DNA from: JBEHYA01 sp048498415 | GTDB taxonomy: Bacteria > Pseudomonadota > Alphaproteobacteria > UBA9219 > RGZA01 | Length of the DNA stretch: 10,129 nucleotides | Assembly: GCA_048498415.1 (NCBI GenBank) | Contig: JBEHYA010000072.1 | Location: 1 to 10,129, forward strand | Reading direction: 5' to 3' | Shown here: in pieces, positions 5,717 to 10,129 of the stretch | Layout: every line of letters starts with the position of its first letter | How positions within the stretch are numbered: the stretch's first letter is position 1 | Notes under the pieces: generated by a model | Told to the model about the DNA's origin: nothing | Seen by the model: the letters and a program-made list of their open reading frames with translations, nothing else | The model's database searches: none | Made by a program: the position numbers and the translations under genes

Positions 5717-6946
5717 TTACTTCACATCGTGCAGATCATCGAGTTTCCGCAAACTCGGCACGCGCCACGCGATTAAACCCGCCACACCCAGCGATAACAC
5801 GCCGCCAATAACAACGGCGGGCACCGGCCCAAACCAGCCGGCCATGGTGCCGGATTCAAAATCGCCCAGCTCGTTCGATGTGGTGATGAACAGCATGTTC
5901 ACACTTGCCACACGCCCGCGCATGTCGTCGGGCGTGTTCATCTGCATTAAATGCGTGCGCACATACACGCTCACCATATCGGCGGCGCCCAGCGTGAACA
6001 TCATGGCGGCCGACAAAATAACGTTTTCCGAAAAGCCAAAGACGATGGTGGAAATGGCAAACGCAATCACGCTGGCCAGCAGCCAACGCCCCGCATGGCG
6101 GCGCAGCGGCATGCGCATTAACGCAAGCGCCATCAGCGTTGCCCCCACCGCCGGCATACTGCGCAAAAGGCCTAAACCCTGCGGGCCGATCTCCAGAATA
6201 TCGCGGGCATAAACGGGCAACAGCGCCACAATGCCGCCGAACAGCACCGCGAATAAATCCAGCGTGATGGCGCCAAGCAGAATAGGGCGTGCCCAGATAA
6301 ATTTTAATCCCGCGATCAGGTTTTCAAAATTCAGCGCGCGTTTCACCAACGGCGATTTCACGCCAATTAAAATGCCGCTCACCCCGGCAATCAGCAGAAA
6401 GAGAAACGCAATGCCATACACGGCGCTGGTGCCAAGAAAAAACGCCGCGCCCGCCGCCGCCGGCCCCGCGATGATCGCCACCTGAAACACCGACGACTGA
6501 AACGCAACCGCGCGGCTGAAATCGTCCTTCGCCACCACGCCGGGCAACAGCGCCTGCGAGGCCGGATTGGCGAAAATGCGCATCGCGCCAATCAAAACGC
6601 ACACCGCATAAATAATATGCGGCGTGGTCGCTCCGCCAAGTGTGGCCAGCAGCAGCGCGCCCGCGCCAAACGCCGCCACAAAAAACGACGCGCCCAGAAT
6701 GCGGTTGCGCGGAAACTGGTCGATGATATGCCCCGCAAACAGCACCAGAATGAAGGAGGGCATGAACTGGAACAGACCCACCAAACCAATCGCAAACGGG
6801 TCGTGGGTGATATCGTAAACCTGCCAGCCGATCGCCACCGACAGCATCTGCATACCCAGCGTGCCGAACAGGCGGGTTGCCACCAGCCGCAGGTAATCGC
6901 GGTTTTTAAACAGGCCGGAGGGGAGGGATTTAGGCGAATTGTCCAT
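5717..6946 (-). CDS. Major facilitator superfamily transporter (MFS_3/EntS-like exporter)
   Basis: This is a 409-residue inner-membrane protein with about 12 hydrophobic helices and no signal peptide, the size of a drug:H+ antiporter-type MFS protein. Motif A is present in the loop between helices 2 and 3 (GHIIDQFPRNR, 72-82). The half around residues 115-170 (RIFANPASQALLPGVV ... AIIAGPAAAGAAFF) and the late block MRGRVASVNMLF ... NELGDFESGTMAGWFGPVPAVVIGG (342-382) resemble the EntS-like branch (MFS_3), which often exports siderophores or drugs. The substrate cannot be read from sequence. The ATG at 6946-6944 faces ihfA across 179 bases. It ends back-to-back with the unknown gene without a gap, so termination signals must lie inside one of the genes. 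Confidence 0.92.
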   Translation of the reverse strand: MDNSPKSLPSGLFKNRDYLRLVATRLFGTLGMQMLSVAIGWQVYDITHDPFAIGLVGLFQFMPSFILVLFAGHIIDQFPRNRILGASFFVAAFGAGALLLATLGGATTPHIIYAVCVLIGAMRIFANPASQALLPGVVAKDDFSRAVAFQSSVFQVAIIAGPAAAGAAFFLGTSAVYGIAFLFLLIAGVSGILIGVKSPLVKRALNFENLIAGLKFIWARPILLGAITLDLFAVLFGGIVALLPVYARDILEIGPQGLGLLRSMPAVGATLMALALMRMPLRRHAGRWLLASVIAFAISTIVFGFSENVILSAAMMFTLGAADMVSVYVRTHLMQMNTPDDMRGRVASVNMLFITTSNELGDFESGTMAGWFGPVPAVVIGGVLSLGVAGLIAWRVPSLRKLDDLHDVK

Positions 6947-7056
6947 GATTTTGAATCTTTAGGAATAGATTATGGCAGCAGGTAAGCGGGCAATACCAAC
7001 ATCACGACGCGGCGCGATTCAGTCATTTTGCCTTTTACGGGGAATCCGAATTGGTA

Positions 7057-7082
7057 TACCGTATTGATTCATATAGTTGATT
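7057..7082 (+). promoter_or_regulatory. Two abutting near-consensus IHF sites before ihfA
   Basis: IHF recognises WATCAANNNNTTR. In reverse orientation (YAANNNNTTGATW), 7057-7069 and 7070-7082 each match eight of nine defined positions, with the only mismatch in the YAA triplet each time. They lie exactly end to end and overlap the putative -35 and spacer of the ihfA promoter. E. coli ihfA is autoregulated by IHF, so autorepression is plausible here, but this is inference from pattern only. Confidence 0.4.
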
Positions 7083-7092
7083 CGACTTATCC
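7064..7092 (+). promoter_or_regulatory. Possible ihfA promoter
   Basis: TTGATT (7064-7069), a 17-base spacer and TTATCC (7087-7092) form a moderate housekeeping promoter about 33 bases before the ihfA start. The weak ribosome-binding site is GGCAGGT (7114-7120). A palindrome GGTATACC lies at 7053-7060. The region 6947-7125 also must hold the divergent MFS promoter, which I could not place with confidence. Confidence 0.4.
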
Positions 7093-7125
7093 ACTAAACC
7101 CGTTTTTTACCCCGGCAGGTCGCTA

Positions 7126-7446
7126 ATGACGGAAAATACCATTACCCGCGCTGACTTAAGCGAAGCCGTGTATCAGGAAGTTGGCCTGTCGCGCAATGAA
7201 TCCGCACTGTTCGTTGAAACCGTGCTGGAAGAAATCAGCAAAGCGCTCATTACCGGCGATACCGTCAAGCTTTCATCATTTGGCACCTTTGCCGTGCGCC
7301 AGAAAAACGAACGCGTCGGGCGCAACCCGAAAACCGGCGAAGAGGTCCCCATTCTGCCGCGCCGCGTGCTCGTGTTCCGCGCCAGCCATGTTCTTAAAGA
7401 CCGCATCAATGCCGCCATTCAAAAACCAGGAAGCGGCAATGCGTAA
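7126..7446 (+). CDS. ihfA: Integration host factor subunit alpha
   Basis: IHF is a DNA-bending nucleoid heterodimer used in recombination, replication and transcription. The 106-residue product starts TITRADLSEAVYQEVGLSRNES, the helix-turn-helix-like dimer body. It contains the SFGTFAVRQKNERVGRNPKTGEEVPI segment (51-76), whose beta-arm carries the intercalating proline (Pro68 in GRNPKTGE). The length and the GRNPKTGEEVPI arm fit the alpha subunit better than HU. The beta subunit gene is not in the window. merR follows after 37 bases on the same strand, probably as one operon, the usual alphaproteobacterial arrangement. The upstream region shows near-IHF sites that could give self-control. Confidence 0.95.
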   Translation: MTENTITRADLSEAVYQEVGLSRNESALFVETVLEEISKALITGDTVKLSSFGTFAVRQKNERVGRNPKTGEEVPILPRRVLVFRASHVLKDRINAAIQKPGSGNA

Positions 7447-7483
7447 TTCTGAACTTCATTCTCCCGGAAATTAGGAGGCCACG

Positions 7484-8452
7484 ATGTCCAGCTCATCACC
7501 CGATACCGTATCGCAAATTGATGAGCCTTCGTTGTTTCCTGCTGATGCTTTTGAATCTGTTGTGATGCCGTCTGATGTAACCCCCGAATATGCGCCAGCC
7601 GCGACTGGCCCCGCGAAATCGAGTCTCGCCTTCCGCACCATCAGCGAAGTCGCGCATGATATCAACGTGCCGCAACACGTGCTGCGCTTCTGGGAAAGCC
7701 GCTTCGCGCAAATCAAGCCGCTCAAGCGCGCGGGCGGCCGGCGCTACTACCGCCCCGAAGATGTCGAGCTGCTATCCCGAATCAAAAACTATCTTTATAA
7801 CCAGGGGTACACCATCAAAGGTGTGCAACGCCTGTTGAAAGAAACCCGCTCCATGCGCCAAACCGCCGCCGCGCCTGCCCAGAAATCCTTCATTCCTTAC
7901 GCGCACCCGCTGGCGAGCCTGCCCGGCCATATCGTGCCGCCGCTCTCGCCGGTGATGAAGCAATCCTCGCTGCTCTCTGCCGCCAGCGCCGCGCCTTCCG
8001 CGCTCGCCATGGCCTATGGCGCCGTCTCCTCGACCATTCTGGAAGAAGGCAAACAGATCAAGGCGTTTGAACAGCAGGCCGCCGCGTTCGCCGATGCGTT
8101 CAGCGAAGCCACCGCCAACACGATTGAAAAAACCGAACAGGATACGTCCGCCACCCAGCTGCAAAGCAGTCTGGAAGCAGTGACCGAAATCCGCGATCAG
8201 ATCGCGTATCCCACCACGCCCGCGCGCATTGATACCGACCCCGCCGTCATGAAAGCCATGCCGGCCATCGAGATCGAAGCCGACGCGGTTATGCCGGAAC
8301 CGGTTGCTGAACCCGTTCTGGAAGCAGCGCCCGTTGAACCCGCGCAAGTGGTGGAAGCTCCGGCATCAAACGCGAACCAGGCCGAACTCAAAGCCCTGCT
8401 CGCCGAACTGGTGGAACTCCGCCAACTGCTGGCCAGCAATACGGGCATTTAA
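7484..8452 (+). CDS. MerR family transcriptional regulator
   Basis: This is a 322-residue protein whose DNA-binding part is residues 49-120. It runs FRTISEVAHDINVPQHVLRFWESRF (winged helix-turn-helix), then KRAGGRRYYRPEDVELLSRI with the wing motif, then the helix NYLYNQGYTIKGVQRLLKE. This is the MerR type that follows ihfA in many alphaproteobacteria, whose target genes are not established. A disordered N-terminal extension of about 48 residues precedes it. After residue 120 a low-complexity Ala/Glu/Pro-rich region of about 180 residues leads to a final helix AELKALLAELVELRQLLASN (300-319). No effector-binding cysteines are seen, so a metal sensor is unlikely. A strong ribosome-binding site (TAGGAGG) lies just before the ATG. 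Hairpin repeat B follows the stop. Confidence 0.88.
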   Translation: MSSSSPDTVSQIDEPSLFPADAFESVVMPSDVTPEYAPAATGPAKSSLAFRTISEVAHDINVPQHVLRFWESRFAQIKPLKRAGGRRYYRPEDVELLSRIKNYLYNQGYTIKGVQRLLKETRSMRQTAAAPAQKSFIPYAHPLASLPGHIVPPLSPVMKQSSLLSAASAAPSALAMAYGAVSSTILEEGKQIKAFEQQAAAFADAFSEATANTIEKTEQDTSATQLQSSLEAVTEIRDQIAYPTTPARIDTDPAVMKAMPAIEIEADAVMPEPVAEPVLEAAPVEPAQVVEAPASNANQAELKALLAELVELRQLLASNTGI

Positions 8453-8461
8453 GTTCTTCAT

Positions 8462-8542
8462 GTATGCCCCGGCGAAGGCCGGGGTCCATCCATCAACAAT
8501 CCAAATGCGGATAAATGGACCCTGGCCTTCACGGGGGCATAC
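8462..8542. repeat. Hairpin repeat element B (inverted repeat, related to element A)
   Basis: Two 28-base arms, 8462-8489 and 8515-8542, are reverse complements with three mismatches and a 25-base loop. The arm begins GTATGCCCC and ends GGGTCCAT. It shares the core GGCGAAGGCCGGG with element A, so both belong to one repeat family. It begins nine bases behind the merR stop and could act as a mRNA-protecting or terminating hairpin, or be a non-autonomous mobile element. No direct target duplication is evident. Confidence 0.8.
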
Positions 8543-8574
8543 GCTTTGTAGTGTGGATGAAGCCTTGCGAAATG

Positions 8575-8608
8575 GGCGCAAATTACGCAATTAAACACCA
8601 ATTGCGCC
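8575..8608 (+). repeat. Inverted repeat overlapping the tRNA-Pro promoter
   Basis: GGCGCAA (8575-8581) and TTGCGCC (8602-8608) are perfect reverse complements separated by 20 bases. The right arm contains the TTGCGC -35 box. It could be an operator, a terminator-like hairpin after element B, or chance. Confidence 0.35.
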
Positions 8609-8630
8609 GGGTGATGGCTTTCCGCTATAA
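8602..8630 (+). promoter_or_regulatory. tRNA-Pro promoter
   Basis: TTGCGC (8602-8607), a 17-base spacer and CTATAA (8625-8630) form a housekeeping promoter with the alphaproteobacterial CTAT-type -10. Transcription would begin near 8637, about 15 bases before the tRNA. This is the cleanest promoter in the window. Confidence 0.65.
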
Positions 8631-8651
8631 CAGCCACCTTACCAATGGCAT

Positions 8652-8728
8652 CGGAACGTAGCGCAGCCTGGTAGCGCACTAGTCTGGGGGACTAGTGGTC
8701 GTGGGTTCAAATCCCGCCGTTCCGACCA
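8652..8728 (+). tRNA. tRNA-Pro(GGG)
   Basis: The 77-base cloverleaf is complete. The acceptor stem pairs CGGAACG (8652-8658) with CGTTCCG (8718-8724), the discriminator base is A, and CCA is encoded (8726-8728). The D arm is GCGCAGCCTGGTAGCGC. The anticodon stem CTAGT/ACTAG encloses the loop CTGGGGG, with anticodon GGG at 8686-8688. The T arm is GTGGGTTCAAATCCCGC. The GGG anticodon reads CCC and CCU proline codons. It follows merR and element B, and phage-like genes begin 183 bases downstream. Confidence 0.97.
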
Positions 8729-8911
8729 TTCGTTTTTGCCCTGCTTCCCCGGCATAATTTTTTCCAAACAATTCCGAATTTGAAAACGCTTTCGCGCGTG
8801 ATGCACAGTCGCGTCTACGGCAGGGGATTTTATTTTTAAAAGGCGCATGTGGATTCAAGCGCCCGCTTATAGCACCGGCTGCCGCAGCTCGAACAATCGG
8901 AGAAGCAGCCT
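8729..8911. other. Gap between tRNA-Pro and the phage-like genes
   Basis: This 183-base stretch has no convincing gene. It contains a T-run directly after the tRNA and a GGCGC/GCGCC hairpin at 8842-8863 with a 12-base loop. A TTATAG stretch at 8867-8872 might be a -10 box but has no clear -35. No partial copy of the tRNA 3' end, such as an attachment site would leave, is visible. Confidence 0.4.
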
Positions 8912-9228
8912 ATGGCACTTACATTCAAACCCTATCAAAGCACCAGCCTGTCGGTGACGAACAGCACCGCATCGGTGGTGATCCCGCAGAACGTCGATAC
9001 GCAAAAGCATGTGCGCATCGTTAATAACGGCAGCGTGTCCGCCTATATCAAATTCGGCCTGACGGGCGTCACGGCCGCTACCACCGACATGCAGATTCTG
9101 CCCGGCACGGTGGAACTGTTCTATGTGGATACCAACCCCGCTGCCGATACCGTGAATGAAAATTACATCGCGGCCATCACCGCGTCGGGCACTACCACGC
9201 TCAACATCACCGCGGGGGAGATTGACTA

Positions 9229-9229
<1 letters not shown>
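8912..9229 (+). CDS. Phage-like small structural protein, unrecognised family
   Basis: The 105-residue product has no signal peptide. It is strand-rich, with Ser/Thr, Val and Gly alternating, as in KPYQSTSLSVTNSTASVVIP (6-25), HVRIVNNGSVSAYIKFG (34-50) and the final NYIAAITASGTTTLNITAGEID. Such short beta-sandwich proteins occur beside tail genes in phages and phage-derived regions, but I cannot name the family. A good ribosome-binding site (GGAGAAG, 8899-8905) precedes the ATG. Its TAA overlaps the next gene's ATG as TAATG, so the two are translationally coupled and likely act together. Confidence is high that it is a gene and low for its function. Confidence 0.8.
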
Positions 9230-10116
<887 letters not shown>

Positions 10117-10129
10117 TCCACCGGGCCGG

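Noticed and set aside
7772..8347. 191-residue minus-strand frame with many Gly/Arg/Phe opposite the merR tail.
   Set aside because: It is the complement of low-complexity Ala/Glu codons; no ribosome-binding site or family pattern.
8729..8911. Search for an attachment-site copy of the tRNA-Pro 3' end.
   Set aside because: No repeat of the T-arm or acceptor sequence is present in the window.

Overview
The window looks like chromosomal DNA of an alphaproteobacterium, GC-rich; I cannot fix the genus. The evidence is gene content and order: a yceD-rpmF-plsX-fabH block followed, after an interruption, by ihfA, a merR-type regulator and tRNA-Pro; a bamE-like lipoprotein gene divergent from a ubiquinol-cytochrome c chaperone (Cbp3/UQCC1-type) gene; and a coiled-coil gene plus zapA with a 6S RNA-like locus behind them. 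Most of the window is housekeeping DNA.

Left part (1-1374, minus strand): a 6S RNA candidate, zapA (FtsZ-ring protein), a small coiled-coil protein two bases upstream of zapA, and bamE (outer-membrane assembly lipoprotein). Centre-left (1392-5716, plus strand): the cytochrome bc1 assembly chaperone, a hairpin repeat element, yceD, a structured intergenic stretch, rpmF (ribosomal protein L32), plsX and fabH (the start of fatty-acid and phospholipid synthesis, overlapping by ATGA), then an unrecognised 220-residue protein. Centre-right: an MFS exporter on the minus strand whose stop codon abuts that of the unknown gene, then on the plus strand ihfA and a MerR-type regulator, a second hairpin repeat element, a well-formed promoter and tRNA-Pro(GGG). 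Right end (8912-10116): two overlapping phage-like genes, a small structural protein and a very glycine-rich tail-fibre-like protein.

The genes join translation (L32, tRNA-Pro), membrane lipid initiation (PlsX, FabH), envelope assembly (BamE), division (ZapA), respiration (bc1 chaperone), nucleoid regulation (IHF) and global transcription control (6S RNA). Nothing in the window proves a wholly new system. The parts most worth a second look are the two related inverted-repeat elements behind genes, the alternative RNA foldings between yceD and rpmF, two abutting near-consensus IHF sites in front of ihfA, the unknown gene/MFS pair between fabH and ihfA, and the phage-like pair next to tRNA-Pro.
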